Shown here piece after piece: positions 43,627 to 52,060 of a stretch of DNA of 64,000 nucleotides (positions within the stretch are counted from its first letter, which is position 1; the number at the start of each line of letters is the position of its first letter). The notes under the pieces are model-generated. The model saw only the letters and a list, made by a program, of their open reading frames with translations. It did not search any database and was not told the origin of the DNA. Origin of the DNA: G965222505 sp965222505 (GTDB lineage: Bacteria > Bacteroidota > Rhodothermia > Rhodothermales > DATKEJ01); NCBI GenBank assembly GCA_965222505.1, contig OZ244956.1, forward strand, positions 4,960,001 to 5,024,000, written 5' to 3'. Position numbers and translations under genes: made by a program.

Positions 43627-44010
43627 ATGGAGTTTCCCGATACCCTTCGTTATACCAAAGACCATGAATGGGTCCGTGTGGCCGAAGACGGCACCGCCCA
43701 CATCGGCATTACCGATTTTGCCCAGAGTGAACTGGGAGACATTGTCTTTGTCGAACTCGAAGACGAAGGCTCTGAATTTGTCGCTGAAGAGGTGTTTGGT
43801 ACCATCGAGGCCGTCAAAACCGTTTCGGAACTGTACATGCCGGTTGCCGGCACCATCCTCGCCATTAATGAGGACCTTGAAGATGCCCCCGAAGCGGTCA
43901 ACGATGATCCGTACGGAGACGGGTGGATGGTACAGGTCCAACTGGATGATCCCGGTTCGGTCGATGCCTTGATGTCCGCCGAGGAGTATACCGACATGGT
44001 CGGCGCGTAA
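43627..44010 (+). CDS. gcvH: Glycine cleavage system H protein
   Basis: A 127-residue lipoyl carrier from the ATG at 43627; the longer frame upstream overlaps a terminator. It shuttles the aminomethyl group between the P and T proteins of glycine cleavage. The lipoylated lysine is Lys64 in GTIEAVKTVSELYMP, the same position as in E. coli. The domain runs from RYTKDHEWV to DDPYGDGWMVQVQL. The length is normal. The P, T and L genes are not in the window. guaA follows 26 bp downstream on the same strand. Confidence 0.95.
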   Translation: MEFPDTLRYTKDHEWVRVAEDGTAHIGITDFAQSELGDIVFVELEDEGSEFVAEEVFGTIEAVKTVSELYMPVAGTILAINEDLEDAPEAVNDDPYGDGWMVQVQLDDPGSVDALMSAEEYTDMVGA

Positions 44011-44036
44011 CCCCTTTTCCGTAAGCAGCAACCCCT

Positions 44037-45605
44037 ATGCACCAGCGCATTATCATCCTGGACTACGGCTCGCAGTACACCCAATTGATTGCGCGGCGCG
44101 TTCGGGAAGCCGGCGTCTATTCCGAAATCCACCCGTGTACCCTGCCCGTTGAAGAGGTCGCCGCCCTGGAACCCCACGGCCTGATCCTCTCCGGTGGGCC
44201 GAATTCGATCTATGACGAAGGTGCCCCCCAACTGGACCTCGCGCTTCTGGACCTGCAACGCGCCGACGGTTCCCCCGTCCCGATTCTCGGGATTTGTTAC
44301 GGCCTCCAGGCGATGGCCCATGCCCTGGACGGCACCGTCGAACGCGCTGCACGCCGGGAATTTGGGCGTGCTCACTTGATCGTGGACGATGACTCGGGTT
44401 TGTTGGCCGAGGTACCTGCCGAAGCACAGGTCTGGATGAGCCACGGGGACCACATCACGCGGCTCCCCTCGGGGTACCGCGTGATTGCGCATACGGAAAA
44501 CGCACCCATTGCCGCCGTGCAAACCGATGCGGCCCCGCATTACGGGGTACAGTTTCACCCGGAAGTGGTACATACCCCGTCCGGTCGGCAAATCCTGCAG
44601 AACTTTGTGTCCCGCATCTGTGGGTGTGATGGCGATTGGTCTCCGGCGTCCTTCATCGAGGAAAAAATTGAGGAGGTCCGGGAAACCGTCGGAGACGGGC
44701 ACCTGATTCTGGGCCTCTCCGGTGGGGTGGACTCTTCCGTGGCTGCTGTGCTGCTGCATGAGGCCATCGGGGATCAACTCACATGTATCTTTATCAACAA
44801 CGGCGTCCTTCGGGCCGGGGAGTGGGAGCAGGTGCAGGCCACCTTCCGCGATCATTACCACATTCGCCTGAAGGCGGTCGATGCCAGCGAATTGTTTCTC
44901 TCGCGTCTCGACGGGGTAGAGGAGCCGGAAGACAAACGCAAGATTATCGGGCGGACGTTCATTGAAGTTTTTGAACAGGCCACCCACGAAATTGAGGCCG
45001 AAATCGGCAAGCCGGTCGATTACCTGGCGCAGGGCACGCTCTATCCCGATGTCATCGAAAGCGTCTCCTTCAAAGGGCCCTCGGCAACCATCAAGTCCCA
45101 CCACAACGTGGGCGGGCTACCAGAGCAGATGCGCTTGAAGCTGGTCGAGCCGTTTCGGGAGCTGTTTAAGGATGAAGTCCGGACCGTGGGCCGCGTACTT
45201 GAGGTACCGGAAGCCATCATCGGACGGCATCCGTTCCCCGGGCCGGGTCTTGCCATCCGCATTCTGGGGCCGATCACCCGCGAGCGCCTGACGCTTTTGC
45301 AGGCGGTCGACAAAATTTTTATTGACGAACTCCATGCCCAGGGGCTTTACGATGAGGTCTGGCAGGCCTTTGCCGTGTTGCTCCCCGTACAGGCCGTTGG
45401 GGTAATGGGCGATGCCCGAACGTATGAAAACGTCTGTGCCCTGCGTGCCGTTACCAGCGTAGACGGCATGACGGCTGATTGGGCCCAACTGCCGTATTCC
45501 TTCCTGGCGCACGTGTCCAGTCGGATCATCAACGAGGTGCGCGGGGTTAACCGGGTGGTGTACGATGTCAGTTCAAAGCCACCGGCTACCATCGAATGGG
45601 AATAG
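44037..45605 (+). CDS. guaA: GMP synthase (glutamine-hydrolysing)
   Basis: A 522-residue enzyme that turns XMP into GMP using ATP and glutamine. The N-terminal class I glutamine amidotransferase has the nucleophile Cys in GICYGLQAMAH, with its His/Glu in YGVQFHPEVVH. The ATP-pyrophosphatase domain carries the P-loop GLSGGVDSSVAAVLL, and the C-terminal dimerisation domain ends with SSKPPATIEWE, a near-invariant ending in this family. The length is normal. The next gene begins 1 bp after the stop codon, so the pair is probably co-translated. Confidence 0.97.
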   Translation: MHQRIIILDYGSQYTQLIARRVREAGVYSEIHPCTLPVEEVAALEPHGLILSGGPNSIYDEGAPQLDLALLDLQRADGSPVPILGICYGLQAMAHALDGTVERAARREFGRAHLIVDDDSGLLAEVPAEAQVWMSHGDHITRLPSGYRVIAHTENAPIAAVQTDAAPHYGVQFHPEVVHTPSGRQILQNFVSRICGCDGDWSPASFIEEKIEEVRETVGDGHLILGLSGGVDSSVAAVLLHEAIGDQLTCIFINNGVLRAGEWEQVQATFRDHYHIRLKAVDASELFLSRLDGVEEPEDKRKIIGRTFIEVFEQATHEIEAEIGKPVDYLAQGTLYPDVIESVSFKGPSATIKSHHNVGGLPEQMRLKLVEPFRELFKDEVRTVGRVLEVPEAIIGRHPFPGPGLAIRILGPITRERLTLLQAVDKIFIDELHAQGLYDEVWQAFAVLLPVQAVGVMGDARTYENVCALRAVTSVDGMTADWAQLPYSFLAHVSSRIINEVRGVNRVVYDVSSKPPATIEWE

Positions 45606-45606
45606 T

Positions 45607-47013
45607 ATGAAACATGTTGCCTGGCGCATCATCTGCACGTTGGTTTTTGGTCTGGGGATGTTTTCCAGCACCACGGCTCAGCCTGCACCCTCCACGGACC
45701 CCCAGTTCGATCAAGGGGTGCAGGCCTATACGCAAGGGGAATACGACCTCGCCCACGCCCGTTTTCAACAGGTCATACTGGCCCAGCCCCGGAGTTCACA
45801 CCTCACGGCAGCCTTGCTTATGGAGGGCAAGACGCTCTATGCCCTGAAACGGTTTAATGAAGCCCGTGAGATCCTGCAACGTCTGCTGGATGAACACCCC
45901 GAGAGCCGTTACATTGCCGATGCCCAGCAAACCCTCCAGTATGCCGATCAATGGCTGGACCACGAGCGTCAAATTGAGGAAGGGGTCTTTACCCTGGGGG
46001 TAATGCTGCCGATGGAGGGTAACGTCCAGGGGTTTTCCCGTTCGCTGTTTACCGGCCTTCGCATCGCCGTAGAAGAGCACAATGAACGCCATCCCCGTCG
46101 TCCCATTCGCATGGTGTTTCGGACGTCCCGCACAGGCGAAGGGGCCGTAGCCGATGTGGTGCGGGGCCTCGCAATGGATGATTCGGTTGATGTCATTATC
46201 GGCCCGCTGATGAGTGAGGAAGCCACCGCAGCAGCCATCGCTGCCGAGCAGGTGCACGTACCGTTGTTGGTACCGCTGGCCACGGATGATACTGTGGTGG
46301 GGCGCAGGAAGTATGTGTTCCAGGCCAATCCATCCTTTGCCACCCGAGGCCGATTGGTGGCCCGGCATGCCGTTCGGTCTTTGCAGTACCGGCGGTTGGG
46401 CGTACTGGTTCAGGCCGGGACCTTCGCTGAAGTACAAGCCGAGGCGTTCAAGGAAGAAGTCGAAGCCCTAGGGGCCGAGATTTTGCTGTATGAAACCTTG
46501 CACGGAACCGGAGCCTGGTATAACCTGCGCGACCGGTTGGAGCCGGATACCCTCACCTATATCAACGCCCTTTACGTGCCCATTACCGGTGAGCGCGCTC
46601 GGAGTACCATCGGGACGATCTTGCAAGGATTGCAGCTTTTTCCCGAGGTCCGCATTCTCGGCAACGGGGAATGGCATGATGTATCCAATAAAGCCCATGC
46701 CAGTGACCACCGCACCATTTATCCCCTCGACTTCTATGTCAACGAGGCCGATCCCGAGGTCCAGCGGTTTGTAGCAGCCTACAAAAAATACGCCCGCCGT
46801 GAGCCAGATCGGCCCGCCTTTGCGGGATATGACGTTGCCGGATACCTGGCTGAACACATCGCCACAGCCGATCCGGATGAACCGTTGCACCAGTCCTTGC
46901 ACCGGATGCGACCCTATACGGGCTTGGCCTCACCGATTGATTTTCGGAAGGGCAACATCAATGAAGCCATTCATTTTATGGTCTATCTGGACGGCCAGGT
47001 TCGGAAACGGTAA
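45607..47013 (+). CDS. Exported TPR plus periplasmic-binding-fold protein (LpoA-like layout)
   Basis: A 468-residue protein from the ATG at 45607, with a signal peptide (MKHVAWRIICTLVFGLGMFS to TAQ). Residues about 30-125 are tetratricopeptide-like helices (QGVQAYTQGEYDLAHARFQQ). The rest is a type I periplasmic-binding domain of the Leu/Ile/Val-receptor kind: TLGVMLPMEGN, VIIGPLMSEEATAAAIAAEQ and HVPLLVPLATDD. A TPR region joined to this fold is the layout of LpoA, the activator of penicillin-binding protein 1A, but no lipobox is obvious and homology to LpoA is not established. A solute-binding role is the alternative. Its place between guaA and bamD fits an envelope-assembly function. Confidence 0.72.
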   Translation: MKHVAWRIICTLVFGLGMFSSTTAQPAPSTDPQFDQGVQAYTQGEYDLAHARFQQVILAQPRSSHLTAALLMEGKTLYALKRFNEAREILQRLLDEHPESRYIADAQQTLQYADQWLDHERQIEEGVFTLGVMLPMEGNVQGFSRSLFTGLRIAVEEHNERHPRRPIRMVFRTSRTGEGAVADVVRGLAMDDSVDVIIGPLMSEEATAAAIAAEQVHVPLLVPLATDDTVVGRRKYVFQANPSFATRGRLVARHAVRSLQYRRLGVLVQAGTFAEVQAEAFKEEVEALGAEILLYETLHGTGAWYNLRDRLEPDTLTYINALYVPITGERARSTIGTILQGLQLFPEVRILGNGEWHDVSNKAHASDHRTIYPLDFYVNEADPEVQRFVAAYKKYARREPDRPAFAGYDVAGYLAEHIATADPDEPLHQSLHRMRPYTGLASPIDFRKGNINEAIHFMVYLDGQVRKR

Positions 47014-47122
47014 CCAAGGATTCTTCTTGAATAGCTCCTTTAGGTGTGCGAATCCAGCCTGTTGTGGCGTTAAGGGGAGTGGAAATGTATCGCAATCTCA
47101 TTGTGCTGTGCCGGGAAAGTAA

Positions 47123-47186
47123 TGCATATTGCGTAAGGGTGACCGCCTACATAAGGTCAATTTCTCTTACGCAATACGCAATATGC
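47123..47186. repeat. Intergenic palindrome with 7-nt ACGCAAT units
   Basis: GCATATTGCGTAAG pairs with CTTACGCAATACGCAATATGC; the right arm shows ACGCAAT twice in tandem. An inner GGTGACC/AGGTCA pair deepens the hairpin. It lies just before bamD. Confidence 0.65.
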
Positions 47187-47196
47187 TTAGATCTTT

Positions 47197-48012
47197 ATGC
47201 AAAAACCCAATTCACCCGTTCTCTTGGCCGTGCTGTTGCTGTTTGGGGTAGCCGCGATGGGCTGTTCCGGCAGTGGACGGTCTGTGTCGGCCTCTCCGGA
47301 AGAGGCATTTAACAAAGGCAAGGACCTGTTTGAGCGCGGGAAATACGCCCAGGCTACGTTGCAACTGCAATCGGTTTTTGATTTTGGCCGGGCGCATAGC
47401 TTCGCCGGGGACGCGCAATTCATGTTGGCCCAGGCCTATTTCAACAACAAGGAATACCTCCTTGCAGCCAGCGAATACGACCGGTTCGTCCAGCTTTACC
47501 CGAGTGATGCCCGTGTGGAAGAGGCCGAGTACTGGCGGGCGTTGGGCTATTATCAGCTTTCGCCCCCGTTCCAACTGGATCAGTCCGATACCGAACGGGC
47601 CATCACGTACCTGCGCCTGTTTAACAGCCGGCACCCTCAAAGTCCACGTGTGGTGGAGATCGGCGAGAAAATAGACGAACTGCAAGAGAAACTGGCCCGG
47701 AAACTATATGAGGGCGGAATCCTCTACGAACGGCAAGAGCAGTTTGAACCGGCAGCGATCACCTACGAACGGGTTCTCGCCAAGTACCCGAACACCTCAT
47801 ACGCTGACGATGCCCTGGTCAGCGCGATGCGGGCCTACATGGCCTACAGCGATGCCAGTGTGGCCGACAAACAAGCGGAACGGTTGCAAAAAGCCTTTGA
47901 GAACTACGACCGTTTGTTGCAGCTTTTCCCCAATAGTGACCGTCTCAAAGATGCCGAGGCCCTGTATACGCAAGCGCAGCAGCGTCAGGCGGCCCTAACC
48001 GACGGTAGCTAA
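47197..48012 (+). CDS. bamD: Outer-membrane assembly lipoprotein BamD
   Basis: A 271-residue lipoprotein of the BAM complex, which folds beta-barrels such as SprA and the TonB receptors into the outer membrane. The signal peptide ends with a lipobox before Cys (VAAMGCSGSG). Five TPR-like repeats follow; characteristic stretches are AFNKGKDLFERGKYAQA, DAQFMLAQAYFNNKEYLLA and EYDRFVQLYPSD, then DQSDTERAITYLRLFNSRHP. The length is typical (about 245-290). nadD begins immediately at its stop codon. Confidence 0.92.
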   Translation: MQKPNSPVLLAVLLLFGVAAMGCSGSGRSVSASPEEAFNKGKDLFERGKYAQATLQLQSVFDFGRAHSFAGDAQFMLAQAYFNNKEYLLAASEYDRFVQLYPSDARVEEAEYWRALGYYQLSPPFQLDQSDTERAITYLRLFNSRHPQSPRVVEIGEKIDELQEKLARKLYEGGILYERQEQFEPAAITYERVLAKYPNTSYADDALVSAMRAYMAYSDASVADKQAERLQKAFENYDRLLQLFPNSDRLKDAEALYTQAQQRQAALTDGS

Positions 48013-48600
48013 ATGCGGGTAGGTCTCTTCGGCGGATCGTTTAACCCACCCCATCTGGGCCATCTGATTGTGGCCGAAACCGCTCGGGCGCAGGAGAAGC
48101 TGGACGGGGTTCTTTGGATGCCGGCGGCGATCCCCCCGCACAAACAGGACCATACCCTCGCCGGCCCCGCCCATCGGCTGAAGATGGTACTGGAGGCCAC
48201 GGACAATCACCCAAACTTTGAGGTATCCGACCTGGAGCTAAAACGCTCTGGGCCATCCTACACCGTCGATACCCTGGCCGAGCTGCACGAGGAATACCCT
48301 GAGATAAACTGGGTCCTGATCCTGGGTGGCGACAGCCTCCGGTACTTCCACACCTGGTACCGCCCCGAGGATATTCTGAACTACGCCGAATTATTGGTGT
48401 ATGCCCGCCCTGGTATGGTACTGACCGATGTGGCGGCACACATCATGGCCCGAACGACCCTCCTCAACGTCCCGGCCCATATCCCCATCTCCAGCACAGA
48501 CATCCGCCGCCGCGTAAGCGATGGTGCTTCCATACGCTACCTCGTCCCGGAAGTCGTGCGGGCCTACATTCAACAGCATCGTCTCTACAGGGAACAGTGA
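48013..48600 (+). CDS. nadD: Nicotinate-nucleotide adenylyltransferase
   Basis: A 195-residue enzyme that joins ATP and nicotinate mononucleotide in NAD synthesis. The nucleotidyltransferase signature is GLFGGSFNPPHLGHLI at the N-terminus, and the second conserved motif is ISSTDIRRRVSDG near the end. The length and domain are normal. It starts at the bamD stop codon, so it is translated from the same message. It is followed by a large palindromic element. Confidence 0.95.
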   Translation: MRVGLFGGSFNPPHLGHLIVAETARAQEKLDGVLWMPAAIPPHKQDHTLAGPAHRLKMVLEATDNHPNFEVSDLELKRSGPSYTVDTLAELHEEYPEINWVLILGGDSLRYFHTWYRPEDILNYAELLVYARPGMVLTDVAAHIMARTTLLNVPAHIPISSTDIRRRVSDGASIRYLVPEVVRAYIQQHRLYREQ

Positions 48601-48832
48601 ATGGGCATGGTTGATTGGGAAATAGGCACTGAAGGTTGAAGAGTTGTAAGTACTCGGACATCCATAGTTTTAATCAAATCACCCTCAGATGTTTAAAACT
48701 AAATAGGTTTGAGCACTTACTTATAATGGTTCTTTGATTTTGCTGTGCAAAGGTTGAGGAAAACGATAGGGCAAATCTTGCACACAAAAATCAAAGAACG
48801 GATATTAAATTGATCACCAATCACCAATAGAA
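48598..48832. repeat. Composite nested palindrome of about 235 bp after nadD
   Basis: Outer arms of the 7-nt type (GGTTGATTGGG at about 48609 and AATCACCAAT at about 48818) enclose two large stem-loops: GTAAGTACTC with GAGCACTTAC (48646-48720, with a further pairing of ATAGTTTTAA and TTTAAAACTA) and GTTCTTTGATTTT with AAAAATCAAAGAAC (48729-48799). No reading frame of note is present. It may be a small non-coding mobile element. Confidence 0.6.
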
Positions 48833-48848
48833 ATGGCCCGTACATATA

Positions 48849-49403
48849 ATGATAAACCTCGGGACAGATGCCCCACCTTTCACCCTGCCTGTTGCCAATC
48901 CGGATGTTGATGAAAAGGGGGGCGATACCCGCAGCCTCTCAGACTATGCCGATGCGGAGGCCGTCGTTGTGATCTTTATGTGTAACCACTGCCCCTATGT
49001 GGTGACCATGGAAGACCGGCTGCTGGAAACGGCCCGTGCGTACCAGGAAAAGGGCGTGCAATTTATCGGGATCAGCGCCAATGATGCTGATGCCTATCCC
49101 GAAGACTCGTTTGAAGCCATGGCCGAACGCGCCAAGGCGAAAGCTTATCCGTTCCCGTACCTCTACGATGAAAGCCAGGCGATTGCTCACGCATACGATG
49201 CTGCTTGTACACCGGATTTGTACGTGTACGATGCGGCGCACAAATTGCGGTACCGGGGGCGTTTTGATGATGGGCGGCCAGGGATGGACCAACCAACCAC
49301 TCACGATCTGCAAGACGCGCTGGATGAACTCCTCAACACCGGCACCGTGACGACCGAGCAATACCCATCGATGGGGTGCAACATCAAATGGAAGGCTATC
49401 TAG
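48849..49403 (+). CDS. Thioredoxin-fold peroxiredoxin-like protein
   Basis: A 184-residue cytoplasmic protein of the AhpC/TSA-redoxin group, without a signal peptide. The redox centre is CNHCPYV (Cys45, Cys48) in VIFMCNHCPYVVTMED. It is followed by GVQFIGISANDADAYPEDS and the FDDGRPG segment characteristic of the PRX-like1 subgroup. Members are thought to reduce peroxides or disulfides, but the physiological substrate is undefined. Its last codons overlap by 8 bp the end of the convergent T9SS-cargo gene. Confidence 0.85.
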   Translation: MINLGTDAPPFTLPVANPDVDEKGGDTRSLSDYADAEAVVVIFMCNHCPYVVTMEDRLLETARAYQEKGVQFIGISANDADAYPEDSFEAMAERAKAKAYPFPYLYDESQAIAHAYDAACTPDLYVYDAAHKLRYRGRFDDGRPGMDQPTTHDLQDALDELLNTGTVTTEQYPSMGCNIKWKAI

Positions 49404-50490
49404 CCACCATCAACGACCGCGTTTGCGCAAAGGTCGGCGTTTTCAAATGGTAGAAGTACAACCCGTCCGGCAGGGGAGCGGTATCAACGGATACTCGATA
49501 CCACCCGGCCTTCTGCGTACCCTCAACCAACGTATGTACCTTGCGTCCTAACGCATCATAGATGGTGAGTGATACTTGCTCCCGGTTCTCCAGGGCATAG
49601 CCGATGAAGGCACGGTCTGTGGTCGGGTTGGGAAACGCCGGTTCCAGCCGAAAGCCGTGCGTCCGACTGGCATCCACCGTAATAACCGGGGCATACGCGA
49701 AGGTGCCGTCAAAGTCGATTTGTTTCAAGCGATAGTAAAGGAAAGGCACATCCCGAGGCAAGGTACGGTCGGCGTATTGGTACGTCTGGGGTGCCTGGGT
49801 CGTGCCTTGTCCATCGACAAAGGTCAGGGATTCAAACACGCGACCATCCAGGGAGCGCTCCACATAGAAGCCTGCGTTGTTGGTCTCGGAGAGCGTCTCC
49901 CAGGCCAAGGCAACGGTCGATTCTTCCAGCGCTGCACTAAACGAGATCAGTTCTACCGGGAGGTCTGTGGCCTCGCCCACACGGATGAGGAGTTCATTCA
50001 TCAATTCATTGTTGCTCGATGAATTGATGATGAGAGCCCCGGAGGTTTTCATGTCCTGCCCGAAGATGGGGGGAAGGCTGGTGTCAACAATGGTGAGGGT
50101 CCGGCCGTCGGGGAGGGTTGAAGGCTCCCACGAAACCATGATGTCTTGTTGTCCTCCACCACGTTGATATCGGATCAAATAATCCGCAGGACCCATATCA
50201 ACGGCCCGAAACTCTTGATAGAATCCCTGGGAAAGGATCACGTCGGTATTGATCACCTGTGCCTGAAAGATGCCGGGAAACGGAAACGGGGGTGCGCCCT
50301 GGTCGAGTCCGGGGTCATATTGGTCCGTTGCACTCGGGTGCATCCCGATCACGAGCGATTGTTCGATTGCACCGTCCGAAATGTTAACCGTAACAGTGAA
50401 ACTCTGTGCAGTGGTCAGTAGTGGGTTTCCAAATGTGAAGCACAGGACCAAAGCCAATGACCTCCACACGTGTGTTGCTTGCCTAGGCAT
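49396..50490 (-). CDS. Secreted protein with T9SS sorting domain
   Basis: A 364-residue protein. A strong ribosome-binding site (AAGGAGGT, 8 bp before the ATG) fixes the start, and the signal peptide ends near TTAQ (residue 29). The first about 150 residues (FTVTVNISDGAIEQSLVIGM) form a beta-rich domain I do not recognise. The LPVELISF sandwich module, shared with the proteins at 3 and 3111, follows (WETLSETNNAGFYVERSLDG; FLYYRLKQIDFDG). The C-terminal sorting domain begins with FPNPTTDRAFIGYAL. It should pass through SprA to the cell surface. Role unknown. Confidence 0.8.
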   Translation of the reverse strand: MPRQATHVWRSLALVLCFTFGNPLLTTAQSFTVTVNISDGAIEQSLVIGMHPSATDQYDPGLDQGAPPFPFPGIFQAQVINTDVILSQGFYQEFRAVDMGPADYLIRYQRGGGQQDIMVSWEPSTLPDGRTLTIVDTSLPPIFGQDMKTSGALIINSSSNNELMNELLIRVGEATDLPVELISFSAALEESTVALAWETLSETNNAGFYVERSLDGRVFESLTFVDGQGTTQAPQTYQYADRTLPRDVPFLYYRLKQIDFDGTFAYAPVITVDASRTHGFRLEPAFPNPTTDRAFIGYALENREQVSLTIYDALGRKVHTLVEGTQKAGWYRVSVDTAPLPDGLYFYHLKTPTFAQTRSLMVAR

Positions 50491-50498
50491 ACACGATT

Positions 50499-50506
50499 AC
50501 CTCCTT
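50499..50506 (-). promoter_or_regulatory. Strong Shine-Dalgarno sequence
   Basis: AAGGAGGT on the minus strand lies 8 bp before the ATG at 50490 and matches the 16S rRNA tail perfectly. Together with GGGAGGA before 3111 it shows that this organism uses Shine-Dalgarno initiation at some highly expressed-type secreted genes. Confidence 0.7.
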
Positions 50507-50770
50507 GCCAAAAAGTGTTGGGTATAAGAAAATCTCCTATCTCATTGATCGTGACAATGGGCTGGAACTGCGGAAAAGCGAGAAAAAAACTTCAGCCGGA
50601 ATGCCTCTTTTCGGCCGGAGTTCACATTCAGCGTGAGGAGCGGGTTCAGATGAACTGAGCGTGCCTCACCACTACCATATCCATATACCGATTGTACTTG
50701 CCAAGGTAAAAATAGAACGAAGCAGGCGTAAAACTCAAGTCGGAAAATCATTTATAACAGGCGATCACAG

Positions 50771-52045
50771 TTATAAATCGGGAGGGATGCCAGCCACGGC
50801 GTGGTGCAGTTGATTAGGATCGAGATAACGCTGGATGACTTCATTGACCTCGGCCAGTTCAAGGGCCTTCACTTTTTGGGGAAAGTCGTCCAGGTACGCG
50901 GGGCCGAACCCCCGTTCGATGTTGATCTGGAGGCTGTTGGCGAGGCCGGTGGTGGTTGCCAGTCCTACCTGAAACGAACCTGTCAGGGTACGCTGGGCCG
51001 TTTCCAGTTCGGTCTGTGTGATGCCTGCATCGACAAAATGGTGTAACTCGGCCAGCGTGGCGGCGGTCCCTTTTTCAACGCCGTCCTGGCTCAGGGTTAC
51101 GTCAATCAACCAATGGCCGTTATGGGCCGGTGCAAAGCCCGATAAGGAGGCGTGAATCCCGTACGTCAGCCCCAATTCATCCCGGATCACGGCCATCAAT
51201 CGGGATGAAAAATTTCCCCCCAATACAAAGTTGCCGACGTACAAGGGGATAAAGTCCTGATGGGTACGCATAAAGGGTAGCACCTGCCCCAGATGTACAT
51301 CCACATTGGACTTGTTGGGCATCGGGACTTGGGAATGAATGGGCACCGTCGCCGGGGCAAGGATCGGATCAAGGGCCAGGACCTGTGTGGGCCAATCGCC
51401 AAGTGTAGAATCAATGGTCTGCGCCAAAACATCCGGCGATACATCCCCTGCAAAGGTCATGGTGTAGGCATTGGCTCCAAACTGCCGGGCATGATACTGG
51501 CGAACGTCATCGACGGAGAGCGACGCCAAATGCGCAAGTTGGGCAACCAGCCCTTCATCATGGTTTGGATGTTGAGCAGGGTAGAGGTGATGGGCCAGGG
51601 CAGCACTTGCCTGGGCACGGGTATGCTCTACAGAACGCCGCAATCCGGCTTCCAGTTGGGCACGGGCTTTGTCAAATTCAGCCTCGCTGAAGAGGGGTTC
51701 CCGCAGGAGTTCGGCCAGGAGGTTCAGGATGGTTGGGACGTCTTCCCGCAAGGCGCGTCCATGTACCCGAACCCGTCGGCCATCGCTGCTAAACCCTAAC
51801 TGGGCCCCACAATCTTCCAGGGTTTCTGCAATCGCAAACCGGTCCCGGTGCAAGGTTCCCTTGTCAAGCAAAGACACGGTCAGGAATTGCAGCAAATCAT
51901 CGCCCTGCGAGAACGCCGGTTGGGTCTGGAAGGAGCCCCGCCAGGACACCACTTCTTTCACATCCGTAGCCAGGGTGTACAGGTGGACATCGCCAAAGTG
52001 CTGTTCCTGAACCCGTTGTGCAAAGGGCAGGGTAGGGGTAGGCAT
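50771..52045 (-). CDS. Non-catalytic M16 peptidase subunit
   Basis: A 424-residue M16-fold protein without a signal peptide. The HxxEH helix has become DDLLQFLTVSLLDKGT, so no zinc can be bound. The fold is otherwise clear: LREDVPTILNLLAELLREPL, VGNFVLGGNFSSRLMAVIRD and ELGLTYGIHASLSG. It lies 15 bp downstream of a catalytic M16 gene (52061-53341) on the same strand, and the two should form a heterodimer. The absence of a signal peptide in either chain suggests a cytoplasmic enzyme, unlike the secreted pair at 19047-23017. The stop codon sits within a small inverted repeat (ATTTATAAC/GTTATAAAT, 50750-50778). Confidence 0.85.
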   Translation of the reverse strand: MPTPTLPFAQRVQEQHFGDVHLYTLATDVKEVVSWRGSFQTQPAFSQGDDLLQFLTVSLLDKGTLHRDRFAIAETLEDCGAQLGFSSDGRRVRVHGRALREDVPTILNLLAELLREPLFSEAEFDKARAQLEAGLRRSVEHTRAQASAALAHHLYPAQHPNHDEGLVAQLAHLASLSVDDVRQYHARQFGANAYTMTFAGDVSPDVLAQTIDSTLGDWPTQVLALDPILAPATVPIHSQVPMPNKSNVDVHLGQVLPFMRTHQDFIPLYVGNFVLGGNFSSRLMAVIRDELGLTYGIHASLSGFAPAHNGHWLIDVTLSQDGVEKGTAATLAELHHFVDAGITQTELETAQRTLTGSFQVGLATTTGLANSLQINIERGFGPAYLDDFPQKVKALELAEVNEVIQRYLDPNQLHHAVAGIPPDL

Positions 52046-52060
52046 AGAGGAAAAACGCGG

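Noticed and set aside
43650..45104. A 484-codon minus-strand frame opposite gcvH and guaA
   Set aside because: It lies wholly over two certain genes and its translation resembles nothing.
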